Source: Flammulina velutipes (lineage: Eukaryota > Basidiomycota > Agaricomycetes > Agaricales > Physalacriaceae). Taken from it: a stretch of DNA of 64,000 nt. The number at the start of each line of letters is the position of its first letter. Position 1 is the stretch's first letter. The DNA lies in NCBI GenBank assembly GCA_011800155.1, contig CM022375.1, positions 2,108,001 through 2,172,000 on the forward strand, given 5' to 3'. A model generated the notes under the pieces. It was not told the DNA's origin. It saw only the letters and a list, made by a program, of their open reading frames with translations, and ran no database searches. Position numbers and translations under genes: made by a program. Of this stretch, positions 32,392 to 43,328 are shown in pieces.

Positions 32392-33849
32392 ATGGCCCAC
32401 GTTTGTACCATACCAGGAGCGGCGACACGTCTCCCGCTAGAGCTCAAGCTACTCATCGTGCAAGTGCTATTCGAAAGCCAATCCAGACTTCGAGACCGTG
32501 CAATCTCCTCTATAGCCCTCGTATGGCCAGAGACATTATCCTCCATCCGCCGCCATCGGTTCACCGAGATCAAAATGAACGCTGCGCACCCGTGCCCTGA
32601 AAACTTTCTCCAAATTATTCATGGTGCACCCGGGATAGGAGAGCTCGTGCGAAAGATAGTGCCGCTCTGCTTTCCCAGCTATGACGACGATTCAGAGGAG
32701 GAATCTTACTATGATTCCGACAACGACGCTGGATCTCACAGTCCCATGTCCTATCCCTACTGCAGTCCCTCTCTCGCACACCTTCTCTCATGCCTAGAGA
32801 ATCTGGAGGAGATGACGGTAAAGAACTTTCAACCCGACCAGATGCATGAGACCCATCGAGAGGAGCTATTCGGGACTCTACGAAGGCGGTCACACTCGAG
32901 CATTTCAGAGCAAACAATGTCTATGTTCTCAACACATTTTTACTGTCCCTTCCTCGCCTGCAAACGCTGAATATCTCGGAAAGTCATATATCTCAACTCA
33001 GGAGCATCGCGAGCGAATATTTAACCGACAGCGACGACGCAAGAGTCATTGATTGGGAAAGTTACGAAGATGCACCGACACTAGGACCTTTCGAGAGCGT
33101 CACCGACATGACATTCAAACTAACAACAGCGTCAGATAGCGCTTTCGTGGATCTAATCGGCGCGACGACCTCTGGCTTTCCCAACGCCAAGAAACTCACC
33201 TTCCGGTCTAACTACCCTTCGTCGTATGCCTTGGACCACTTCATACACTTTCTGAAGGCATTACATTCCTGTCTTCTATTCTTAGATATTGACGATGTAT
33301 TTCTGTGTGCGTCTCTTGCTGGACGTTCTTCTACCTGATAAACTAAAGTATCTTACAGATGACTTTGCCTATTGGGAAGAGCACCATAACAGTGCTTTGT
33401 TACTGCCTTGCCACCTTGAAAGTATCAAGCTTTCCATGCGGCTATGCGCCAACGACGCCAATGGATTCATCGCGTATTGGGCAAAAGCATTACAGCAGCA
33501 TGCTAGTGTTTGCCTCGGCCCATTGAAAAACTTGGAGATGCGTTTTTATTTTCCCATTGTAGACCTTTCCCATCTCCCCTTGTCATGCCATAATATGGAC
33601 GCGGCAATATGTCTGCCTTCTCTTGGTGTCGCAACTGTCGTTTGGACTGTGATTGGACCCTTTGGTGGCGTTCCTACAGAGCTAGATGTCCCAGTCGTGG
33701 ATCATATTTTATCTGAGGCGTTTCCAATGACCGCGGCAAAGTTCTTCAGCAAATGCAAGATCGGAGGGAACGTGACTCATGGCGACAATACTAGTAGTAG
33801 CGAAGTACCCAACGCCAGTCTAGTCTCGAGCTGTACTTTGGCGTTGTAG
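32392..33849 (+). pseudogene. F-box-like protein with two compensating frameshifts
   Basis: The start MAHVCTIPGAATRLPLELKLLIVQVLF and RRHRFTEIKMN resemble basidiomycete F-box-like proteins. Around 32875 the meaningful frame shifts (FGTL joins to TKAVTLEHFRANNVY), and near 33300 it shifts back (LFLDIDDVF to LLLDVLLPDKLKYL). The whole stretch to 33849 then reads as one protein of about 485 residues with leucine-rich segments. No splice sites explain either jump. It is either a recent pseudogene or two sequence errors. It is a relative of the fragment at 27907. Confidence 0.6.
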
Positions 33850-34106
33850 TGTTTCCCAAATTATTGTTATTGTTTCCCGTAGTACTCACGATGCTATTAC
33901 AATGCTGTTGGCCTTTGCTGCGCTCAAGATACGCATCTCAAAGAGACTGCGGGAGAAGAGATCAGCAATGAGGCTGTCCACGAATAACAAGAACAACATG
34001 TAAAACCTATGCCTGGTTACAAGCTTGATCACTTACCATCACGTTGGTGACGGCGCCACCTTCATTCTTCCTATAATTTTTCATTGTTACTTTCAAGAAA
34101 CTGTCG

Positions 34107-35888
34107 TTGAACGACCATACGAGCAAGCGTTCGCTGGACGACCTAGAAAATCGAATGGCATACGAATCACGACATCGCCACCGCGTTGAAGAGCCTTGGA
34201 GTACCCCCAATCTCGCAGCAAACAACCATCCATACCCGCCAGTTAGCTTCAATGCATCTACGTCTACCATTTACGACAAGCCCAATGCCAACCTTGCCTC
34301 TGCTACAACGCTAGGTCGAGATATTACCCGGACACCGAGTCCTACGCCCAGCGAGAAGAAGGAGTTGAAGACGGGCGCGTTCGATTGGGAGACGCTGGGG
34401 AAATGGAGATTCTGGATAAGAAAAGAATGGATTTGTGCGTAACACTGCCTTGTGTCGTGAGCCAGGCTAACGGTGCGCTAGGGTATTATGTTGCTCTTAT
34501 TATCCTTACCACTATAACGGTCCTCATTTCCCTCTACCATGAGGAGATAGTCGAATGGCTGACTCCAGCAACTCGCTGGCTTCACGAGTGCGTATCTACC
34601 ACCAAATGTAACAACTTGAGACTCACGTTTCAATAGTCTTTCATTCGGTTGGACAGTGCCTATCGGTATACTGTTCGTCCTCTCTTTCCCTCCACTATTT
34701 GGACACGAAATCGTCGCTATTCTCTGTGGCCTCGTCTGGGGACTCTGGATTGGCTTTGGCATCGTCTCCGCAGGGACCTTTTTGGGAGAGGTCGGAAACT
34801 TTTAGTGAGTTTCATCACAGCATTGCCGCAGCTTGACTAATTCCTTGCAGTGCATTCAAGTGGTGCTGTCGCGCACGCGGCGAGAAGATGGAACGAACAA
34901 AGATCACCTACGCCTGTCTGGCAAAAGTCGTCCGCGATGGAGGTTTCAAGATTGCGCTGATCGCACGGTTGAGCGCTATTCCTGGCCACTTCACTACCGC
35001 TGTCTTTTCGACTTGCGGTATGGGCATCATTGTCTTTTCACTGGCCGCCATCCTATCCCTCCCCAAACAGTTCATAACGGTCTACCTCGGAGTGATGATA
35101 GAGCAGTCAGCTCGTGGTGAAACAGACACCAAATCCCGCATCATCTCAAATGTCGTCCTAGCCTTGACGTTCCTCATCACGATAGTCGCAATGTGGTACA
35201 TCTATCGACAGATGAACAAGGTGAAACCAGAGGTCATCTACGAACGGCGAAAAGCCAGGTAAGCCTATCCCGTATGACTTTACATCGTCGTTCTAACCCA
35301 CAATCCAGACAAGCAAAACTCGCGCAGGGCATTGCATCACCTTATAACTTCAACAACTCATCGGAGGTGCTGCCCAACACATCAGAGGTGCACATCCCCT
35401 TGACTTCACCCAATCCTCGGTATGGAACGCCAAGTACCATCGTCTACGCCCCTTCGCCTGCGAACGGCTATGAGTACAAGCCCAGCAACAATTATGGATA
35501 TTCCAAGTCCGACGATGCGGACGATCTTTCTTCTTCAAACCATTCAAGACATGGCGCGGAGGTTGGATGGGATGCACATCCGGCGCCCAAATCACCGCCC
35601 GGGATAATATCGAGTCCCCAACCTCAGTATGCTAGTGATGCGTATGCGTATCCCCCCGCACCTCGAACAATCCAAACTGCGCAGCCGCAGACTCCTACGA
35701 CTGCTCGACCAGGAGGATACGCAGATGATCCAAGATATAGCTCCGATATTGCGTACGCGTCACCGTTCGAGGATCCGGTGTATCCACGAGTGGACCATCG
35801 GGGGCGTGGGCATCATGAGGCGGAGCCTACGGGGATGTCGTATCATACCGCGCGGGAACCTTCACCTCCACCGACGTACGCTATGTAA
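34107..35888 (+). CDS. Tvp38/TMEM64-family membrane protein, 529 aa
   Basis: Five exons, 34107-34434, 34482-34587, 34637-34804, 34851-35258 and 35309-35888, join in frame. A polar N-terminal tail of about 110 residues is followed by several membrane helices (YYVALIILTTITVLISLY, PIGILFVLSFPPLFG, IVAILCGLVWGLWIGFGIVSAGTFLGE, GMGIIVFSLAAILSL, NVVLALTFLITIVAMWYIY). The SNARE-associated Golgi protein domain is marked by AGTFLGEVGNFYAFK and IALIARLSAIPGHFTTAVFSTCG. The C-terminal ~190 residues are cytosolic and rich in Pro, Ser and Tyr (PSPPPTYAM end). Yeast Tvp38 sits in the Golgi, and related proteins act in lipid scrambling and vesicle traffic. The long disordered tail is a fungal extension. Confidence 0.9.
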
Positions 35889-36322
35889 TGGTGATATAGG
35901 TTGGCCTCAAGTTGGAGTTTTGTGTATTTCTAGTTTATTTTGCTCGGACTCTTATCTATACCCTCTTTCAAGAATTCTAAAGCACCTAATGGACTGGATA
36001 TCTTAGGATATGGTGTATGGTTAAAATTGTATCACTATCTACACCTATCGGCTTGTTCATGACTCAAGGGTCCTATACGTGGCGCACGACTTTGTGTAGT
36101 TTGTAATGTCTCACGACGGTCAACTCTTCCGGATCATGGTCTGCGAGGCTACATGACCAGCTGCGAACAATAGGCGGTCTAAAATCGGCATCAGAGGTCA
36201 ATTGTGCGAGTGGACCTTCAAGGGAACAATCAATGTGCCATCTGGTATATAAGACCCCAATGGCAGCTCTTCTATCGCTTCTTTATTATCGACTACTACG
36301 TATACGACGTATTGCTCCAGTC
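35889..36322. other. Intergenic, promoter of the next gene
   Basis: The segment holds a GTGGCGCA element at about 36080 and TATATAAGA at 36246, about 75 nt before the next start codon. Confidence 0.4.
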
Positions 36323-36818
36323 ATGACAGGAAGGTGCGCATGCCGTGAGACGAAATCACTCAGGACTAACATGCATCAGTTGGCCATTTGCTCCTCGAAA
36401 CGAGGATAAAGCTTGGGAGTCGATGTCGAGAGCAACCAAGGCCCAGCTCATGCAGGAGGCCGAAGAGATCCTCGCAGAGATCATTCTTGGTATCCCCCCT
36501 CCTGTTCGAGGACGCGGTGATGACACCGATATCATCATGGCTTCGCCACATAAGACAACTGTCGACCTCCCTGATGAGCCACTCGACAATTTCGTATCAC
36601 CGACGAGAAGGCAGGGAGTGCGCATCCGTGGCGCACATGTCCAGCAATCCACCCCACAGCGATCTTCACACTACAATGGAAATCGGCGCTTCACACCATA
36701 TAAGAGTGCTTCGAGATCTGACCGCCCCCACTTCCAGGCATATGATTCTACCCGTTCCTACTCACCTTCGAAAGGAAGAGTCTGGGAGAACCGAGATTAT
36801 AAGAGAAATCATGATTAG
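36323..36818 (+). CDS. Hypothetical protein, 149 aa
   Basis: An 11-nt first exon (36323-36333) splices through GTGCGC to CATCAG into 36380-36818, giving MTGSWPFAPRNEDKAWESMSRATKAQ. The N-terminal half is helical (LMQEAEEILAEIILG). The C-terminal half is basic and disordered with RS and RD pairs and FTPYKSASRS, resembling RNA-associated low-complexity tails. There is no signal peptide or membrane helix. A TATA box lies upstream. Function unknown. Confidence 0.6.
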
Positions 36819-37226
36819 CTATTGAATTTAAATTTAAGCAGGTTCTGTTGCAATCTAGTCAAGTGTATTTCCGTAAGAACGGACACGGACGCCACAATAT
36901 CCAAATGAGGACAAAGATGATCGAAGATGAACTCGGGGTTAGAACCTTTCCCTTTGTTCACCCCATCATGATGTCGACGACTTTCTTTATCCCCAATGTT
37001 CTACAATCTGATGACCTAGGAGAACAAAGGAACGTTATTAGCAATGCCCGCACTGGCGGTTACTCATTCCCAGGCCACAATCGGCATGCACAATGGAAGC
37101 AATTGCTGCTCGAACAATGAGGAGGCAATGGGCATTTAAGCGGCTGTGACACCGAGAACCCCCTTGCACTATACCGTTTACTCGATCTATCATCGTCCAC
37201 TTCTATCATCGCGACACCTCCGAAGC
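36819..37226. other. Intergenic, nothing recognised
   Basis: This 408-bp spacer carries one TGTGGCGT octamer on the minus strand near 36890. No gene is supported. Confidence 0.4.
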
Positions 37227-37817
37227 ATGTCTACTACTCACCGTGACGCTGAACACGTCGACGAACCACGCTCCTACGTCGCAGTAGGCGACAAGGAATC
37301 CGGCCAAGTTCAGACACTGGTACATACCATCCCACATCTGTCTTCTGTTCATGCTAATCCTTCCAACCAGACTTGCGTAACTTCATACACCCATTTCACC
37401 CCACCTACAACGCCCATCCAGATCTTTGCCACTCTCGGAGACGTCAAACCAGCTCCAGTGGTTACCCCCCGGCGTGCGTACCGTACCCCAATATGGCGGC
37501 GACGAGAGCTCGGCTGGGCTGTTCCTCCCGAGATAAAAGACGAAGACGAAGACGAAATCGACGAGTATTTTCCTTCTCGCTTGAGACAGGTCAAGGACAC
37601 TCGCAGAGTCATTCCCGTCAGGGCAGTCAGGCCACGGCTCAAGCCACGTCGTCGAAGCGACAGCGCAGAACCTGCCAGTCGTGCGGCTCCAGGGGCCGTA
37701 CGCGAAGTGTACAGAATGGTGTCCGTCATCGCTGCTGTCCTCTTTTCAGTCCCGGTATGCCTCGTTTACACCGCGCTGCTTTGTATCTTCAAGTTTCTTC
37801 GTCCAAATCGACTCTAG
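37227..37817 (+). CDS. Tail-anchored hypothetical protein with PRRAYRTP motif, 196 aa
   Basis: Single exon; the ATG at 37227 is preferred over 37146 because the intervening residues look like leader sequence. Residues 80-97 read TPRRAYRTP-IWRRRELGW. An acidic patch EIKDEDEDEIDEY and a strongly basic stretch RPRLKPRRRSDS follow. A hydrophobic helix near residues 168-190 (VIAAVLFSVPVCLVYTALLCIF) and the tail KFLRPNRL end the protein. It has the same motif order as the protein at 20101. Likely a tail-anchored membrane protein; no known domain. Confidence 0.65.
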   Translation: MSTTHRDAEHVDEPRSYVAVGDKESGQVQTLVHTIPHLSSVHANPSNQTCVTSYTHFTPPTTPIQIFATLGDVKPAPVVTPRRAYRTPIWRRRELGWAVPPEIKDEDEDEIDEYFPSRLRQVKDTRRVIPVRAVRPRLKPRRRSDSAEPASRAAPGAVREVYRMVSVIAAVLFSVPVCLVYTALLCIFKFLRPNRL

Positions 37818-38140
37818 ACTCTCTCGGTCGTACTTCCCAGTTCACGATCGTTAGTTGACGCCCCCAAGATGTACTCTCGTTTTCCTCTTATTTCACCACC
37901 TTTGCCGTTTTCCTCGTTGTTGTATTATGCTTTTTATGGTTATAGCTTGTTTCCTGCTTTCCTGCTTCCTGCTTCCCCTTATGTTATATATATATATATG
38001 CCTATCTACTCTGTAGCCCCAATCGATTATTGTATGTACCATAGCCTGTAGGTGTGAGAACCATTCTACTGTATGAACGCAGAAATGTTGAATAAGTACT
38101 GCATAGATGACAATTACCTCATAATCGCACGATATTACAA
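37818..38140. other. 3' flank and spacer before tRNA-Gly
   Basis: AT-rich, including a short (TA)n run near 37988. No gene is supported. Confidence 0.4.
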
Positions 38141-38224
38141 GCATTAATGGGGTAGTGGTAACCTGGGTCGTTGCCAAGAGCAGTCGATCTCGACCCGCCG
38201 GGGGTTCGATTCCCTCTTAATGCA
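38141..38224 (+). tRNA. tRNA-Gly (GCC) with about 13-nt intron
   Basis: The acceptor GCATTAA pairs with TTAATGC and the discriminator is A. The anticodon stem GGTCG/CGACC encloses TTGCCAA with anticodon GCC, interrupted after position 37. The T loop is TTCGATT with a G-T containing stem. Confidence 0.88.
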
Positions 38225-39194
38225 CTCTGAGTCAGGATTCGTTTTTCTTCAGGATAGCTCAGGTCTAATTGAATTTGAAGGAGAAAATGACGCCACACAA
38301 AGTGGTAAGCCACAGCCTTATATAATCTATCTCCTTCATCAACTTCCAAAGCTATATCAGCCAGATGATACGCCACGAAGGTATGTAAAAACCTGGTCCG
38401 CATGCCTCCATCAACCGCCATTTCGTCCTCCGCCTCTCTTCTGATAACAATCTTGAAGCCGCTGGATCGAGGGAACGAACCAGGTCCTTGGCGCGACATG
38501 ATCCCATTCAGCTTGCTTGCATGATTTGACGCGCCACAGTTCATCGCCGAGTAATCGAAGAATGTGCTCGAAAGTAGTCGGCCATGTCCTAATTCGAAGA
38601 CAGGCGCTGTATTGCACACGTATTAGTGTCAGTCCTCGGTGCGACCCGTCCCATTCACTTACTTTTCCGGGAGTCACGGCTTACATGCGCCACATCACAA
38701 TTGTGCCGTTCACGAGACATTGACGCCGAGTATGCGAGACTGCCCGAGGAGATGGCAAACGTCTTGGATAGGACGAGCGCTCTTGACCTCTTTGTTCTGG
38801 GGTCTAATGGCGCTTGATTAAATTTCAGGCTAACACATTTACTCTGGTATTGGCGTGACCGCTGTAATTTCCAATATGTCGTTCGCTACCGCCAATCCTG
38901 AATATCATGCTGAGTGACAGACTGACTGGACCTAGATCATCTTCGTCTATGCGTCATTGGCGGGGGAACCCCTGCAAATCATTATCGCAAACGTTGCACT
39001 GTCAGAAACCAATAGCAGAAGATGCGAAGTGGTTCCGAATTTGACCCAAAAATACTACAATCTACGACATGACAATCGAAATACGCGACCAAAAAGTAAA
39101 CTAGAAAAGTCAAAGGCAACACAAAAACAGCAAGTACATAATGCAAAGTGTCAGATAACATGCGAAAATGGGAATAAATACAGAACGTATCGTC
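38225..39194. other. Intergenic, nearly 1 kb
   Basis: Three TGTGGCGC/T octamers on the minus strand lie here (38290, 38531, 38697), the densest such cluster in the window. No spliced gene is supported. Confidence 0.45.
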
Positions 39195-39850
39195 TCAGCA
39201 AAGTCCAGATTCGACGATCTCAATACGTTTTCGGGGTTTCCCAGACGGACTTCCTAGAGCTTCGATGGTCTTCACGACATCCATTCCATCCAGGACCTCT
39301 CCGAATACGACGTGTCGGCCATCAAGCTGGAAAACACTTAGTGCTCTCGGTCGTCAAAGCTATAGTGAAAGACGCACCCAAGGAGTCTCGACCGTAGTAA
39401 CGAAGAACTGAGATCCATTAGAATGCGGGCCGGCGTTTGCCATCGAGAGCAGTCCTGGCTTCGAATGCTTTCGGCGGAAGTTTTCATCTAATCATGCATC
39501 CGCGTCAGGGTGTGCCATGAGAAAAGCATCTCAAAGACCACGCACCGCGAAACTTCTCTCCATAGATTGATCTCCCCCCTGTACCGTTATGCGCCGTGAA
39601 ATCACCGCCTTGGATCATGAACTAGGAAAGAGAGTGATTAATGCGGTTGAAGCGCTGGTGATGGGAAGGAACACGTCGTACACCAGGTATGACTCGATGA
39701 AAGCAGCACCCAGCGTATCCGTAGCCATGTTGCCCGGTCGCTAGCTCCCGAAAGTTCCGTGCAGTGTATGGCACTACCGAGTCGTACATAGTGAAGATGA
39801 TCCTACCGACCGGGCGGCCATCGATAGTGATGTCGAACTTCAACGCTTGA
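39195..39850 (-). CDS. Cyclophilin-type peptidyl-prolyl isomerase (5' end unresolved)
   Basis: Exons 39326-39195, 39487-39378, 39621-39546 and a fourth from 39682 to about 39850 join in frame. The domain reads [63 protein letters not shown]. This retains the catalytic Arg (FHRVIP), the Phe-Met-x-Gln pocket, the Trp of cyclosporin binding and the His of GRHVVFG. It would catalyse prolyl cis-trans isomerisation. The C-terminus ESGLC follows the family end. I could not find a start codon spliced convincingly to the first domain exon; a short exon near 40115 is possible. Upstream lie a TATA box (about 40047) and splice-like signals. Confidence 0.85.
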
Positions 39851-42132
39851 GAATCATGTTTGCTGTCTGAGAGATAGACGCCACCTACGTAGACGTTGTC
39901 CCTAGATGAAGAGCTCGTATGAGGCCTAGGCGGTTTCAACGTGAGAGAATGGCGACCTACATCAAGAATTATAGACTGTGATAATATTGAACGCGATAGA
40001 GGAAGGGAAATGCGGGGAAATGATATGCTGGGATTCAAAGCATGCCTTATATACCGGAACGCCACGAAAAAGCTAGCGACCTGATTTGACCCTTGAAAAT
40101 GATGACATACCCCCATTCTGATAACTCTTCTCGATCCGATTCAGCAGCATCTAAACAGCACCAGCCTCTGGTAAGTATGGTCTAGAGAAGATTTAGAAAT
40201 GTGCCGCACTCAACAGAATAGAATGGCTCTTGTTAGCTACCCCTGACAGGTAATGGGCACATTCCAAACACATCCTGCCCCCGCGATACCTTCACCTTAA
40301 CCCAGTCAGAGTGCACGGAAGGAAAGATCCTAGATATGTCTTAAGTATCAGTTTATTCGTCTTGCGACGGCGATCAAGGAGGAGGTTACACCACAAGCTC
40401 CTTACTTCATAACTGCTTTCTTCGCATCCCACTGCGAGAAATCAAGTTCTAATGCTTCCACATGTGCAAAGGCATCATGGACCTCGATCGATAAGGCCGT
40501 TTCTCTGGGTGATGGCTCGACAGAAGCTGCATCGACGCCCAAGAATACTATGCAGCACGGAGCAGCTGGAAAAAGCCTGGAAAGAGCCGGTTGTTCATTT
40601 CGGTTATGACCGAATAATGTATGGTCGGGATTCGGGATAAGCCGCCAGCGCTGGTCGAACAGGCGTACATGCGTCGTTACTTAGAGCATGATGCAAGTTG
40701 GGCACACCAGCAACACCCTAAAATTTCCATCAATCAGATGAATGGAAGGGCATTGAGAGTAAAGGACGTGTGAATACACACGATACGGATAATAGGGAAG
40801 CATAACGGGACAAGCGGTATGAAAAGAAAGTGCATAGGCCTTCGAAATAAATTCAGTTTCATCATGTGGATCGAGCGATAGACGTAAGTCTGGAGGTAAC
40901 AACATCAGACAGCGCGTACAGTTGAAAGCGATATCAGAATGTATCGACGCCACTACGTACTACGTCGTTGACCTGCAGGACGGAGGATTGCGGGGATCTG
41001 AGTTCCAAAACTGATGTTAGCCCTCACTTTCGTAAGCCAGACCATAGAGATTTCCCCATACCGGTAGACCTCTTTCCAGACAGAGCTTTTTGCTTGTGTG
41101 AAGCTATTATAATATCATACTGTAAGCGACGAAGGTGAATAGCAATGCCGTTGGCGGATCTGAAAATTTCTTCAAGTCTGCCTGGGGTTAGGAAAGAATT
41201 GAAACATACTAGAGGGTCTAAGTATGAAGATAAACAGTTTGGTAACATGGGTAGCGCTGGACCTTCACCGCTAAATAAAGATGAAGGGCATCAGAGAGGT
41301 TAACAGCATCCCAGCTTGCTTGCAACTGCGCGTGGAGATCGACTTACGGAGGTCTTAACATCCTCCGAATCGATGGTAGGGTCAACAGATAGAGATTGAA
41401 TCGTATCCTCTGCAAGTCCAATTTCGGGTTCGCCCGGTGATTCCGTTTGTATCCACGAGCACCTGGAACCCAGGTGATTCATCCTACATCCTACATCCGT
41501 GAATGCCTAGTCGAGAAGTCACAAAATCAGTGTCTCCTCTGACGGAGGGTCTTCCAACTCCACGTCAAGACGGCGAGACGCGTCGACTGTTTGAGCACGC
41601 ACGATGATTGGAAGAGATTCTGAGAAGTCTGCTTGGATGATTTCGGCACTTTCCCCACCCCAACCCCACAGAGATCAAGAACTTCAAGAACAACGTGAAT
41701 GAGAATCGAGACGCTCCGTAGATCCTTCATCGACATCCCTTTAGGCGGCGTTCTGTGGATCACATCAGCTGGTGCTCAGGGAGAAAAGAATGAGGGCACA
41801 CATTGGGCGAGGCTGAGCACAAGTGATTAGGTGACTGTCAAATATCCTACGACGCCCTTGCCAGGATAATGACTGCCCAGGACCAGTATGGAGCATCCTC
41901 GTCTGACATAGGATTGGGTTCACCAAACATGGCCGACTGGCAAAGCGAGAAAACCGTGGCCCGTTTCCGAAGCATACAAACAATGTATTGATGTCGTTGT
42001 ATTTGAATACACCGTCCGTGATGGGAGAAATACGGCATATGAGTCAAGTACATGCGAGGCCAGTCTTGCAAGAATACCGCGATCACTAGCAATCCATGAG
42101 TGATAATGAAAGAAGCGATCACAAAAACATAC
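39851..42132. other. Gene-poor stretch, 2.3 kb
   Basis: This includes the promoter of the cyclophilin gene and, at its right end, sequence downstream of the proline-rich fragment. ORFs of 60-150 codons on the minus strand (for example near 41100, 41600 and 41900) do not join through credible introns and match no family I know. Confidence 0.35.
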
Positions 42133-42679
42133 TCCGGATGGGATGCCATAAGATCTCTCAAAGAATTCGTCCAACCAACTGAAAAAGACATCTTTGTCTT
42201 GCTGTGATAGCTTGGTCCAGTCAATATCAGGTTCTTGTGACACATAAGAAGGCGCCTGAGATGTATAGGAAGGCGCGCGCGAAGGTAATGGTGGGCCAAC
42301 ACTGTCTCCTGAAGACGTTGTCGACGTTGCCCTCAGTGGTGGTCGATTAGCGCGCTTCACGGGGGGCGGTGGAGGCGTTGAAGAGCTCGAATGAGAAATG
42401 ATACTGCCCGCTCTTTGCGGAGGTGGTGGTGGAGGCGACGGTGACGATACGCTGTGCGGTCGGGATGAAATGCTTGCTCGCGGTGCGGGAGGCGGTGGGG
42501 GCGGCTTCCCGCTGTATGGATCCCAGTTCGTCTTCTTTAGGGGAACGCTAAGGACAGAAATAAGTCGGTAGTCATAGAATAGTGGCGCCGAGTCTACCTT
42601 GTATGGCGATCCCGCGTGTTCTGGTACTTGGTGACACCTGCATCTTTGGCTTTCGCCGCCCGTTCTTTCAATTCAGCAA
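42133..42679 (-). pseudogene. Headless fragment of an AIM3-like proline-rich protein
   Basis: Two exons, 42679-42598 and 42547-42133, splice cleanly. They encode KERAAKAKDAGVTKYQNTRDRHTSVPLKKTNWDPYSGK, poly-proline tracts, and IDWTKLSQQDKDVFFSWLDEFFERSYGI, the signature I associate with Aim3/Bbc1-like actin-patch proteins of Agaricomycetes. No start-bearing first exon is found upstream of 42679, and the usual C-terminal globular domain is not recognisable downstream. It is either a truncated gene copy or a gene with a remote first exon. Confidence 0.5.
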
Positions 42680-43328
42680 CTGTAGGGAATATCAGGATCA
42701 CAGCGGAGAACCGTTTACTCCGCAGTACTAACAGGATGGTGCCATTTACTCAACTTCAGTGATGGTGGTGGTAGAAAAACAGAATGCGGGCCGAGTGTTT
42801 TGATTCAGAATTATAATTGTATTTATGCGTAAGTATGCTATCTTGTTCCAGCAAGATAAGTTTCCCGACAAATGCTACATAGCTACGGGTGTTGTCCACG
42901 ACCAGCGTATCTATAGAGAATTCGATGATACCGAAACGGAAGAGAATACCGTTATTCCTGTTCCAGCAGGATAACAGCAAGGTTCATAAATACAGAAATG
43001 ACGACGCGTCCAGCGTCCTGGGGAACCACCCAATGAGGGGAACGACTGTTAGTACCTTCGCAGAGCAGATGATAGACATAGGTACGGCCTACAGGTCAAT
43101 GAGATGTTAGCAACGCCGATAACGCAGGAGAAAGGAGATGGCATATGTACCAAAGAAAGCCAGCCTGGATTCGTACGGGTCATATCAAAAGAGCGAGATG
43201 GTAAACGATTGTTGCTTCTGTCAAGTGTGATATAAAGAGTGTGGGTGGTTATGTTGGGTTGAGAGAGGTGTGGCGGCGGCCGTGGTGTGTAAATGCTAAT
43301 TAGACGTAGTTTCCTTGAGATGGCTCGA
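42680..43328. other. Intergenic with a short direct repeat
   Basis: TGTTCCAGCAAGATAA (about 42843) and TGTTCCAGCAGGATAA (about 42959) form a near-perfect direct repeat about 115 bp apart. No gene is supported. Confidence 0.35.

Noticed and set aside
41847..42302. 151-codon minus ORF with a hydrophobic stretch downstream of the AIM3-like fragment
   Set aside because: It overlaps the spliced fragment in another frame, starts within it, and matches no family.
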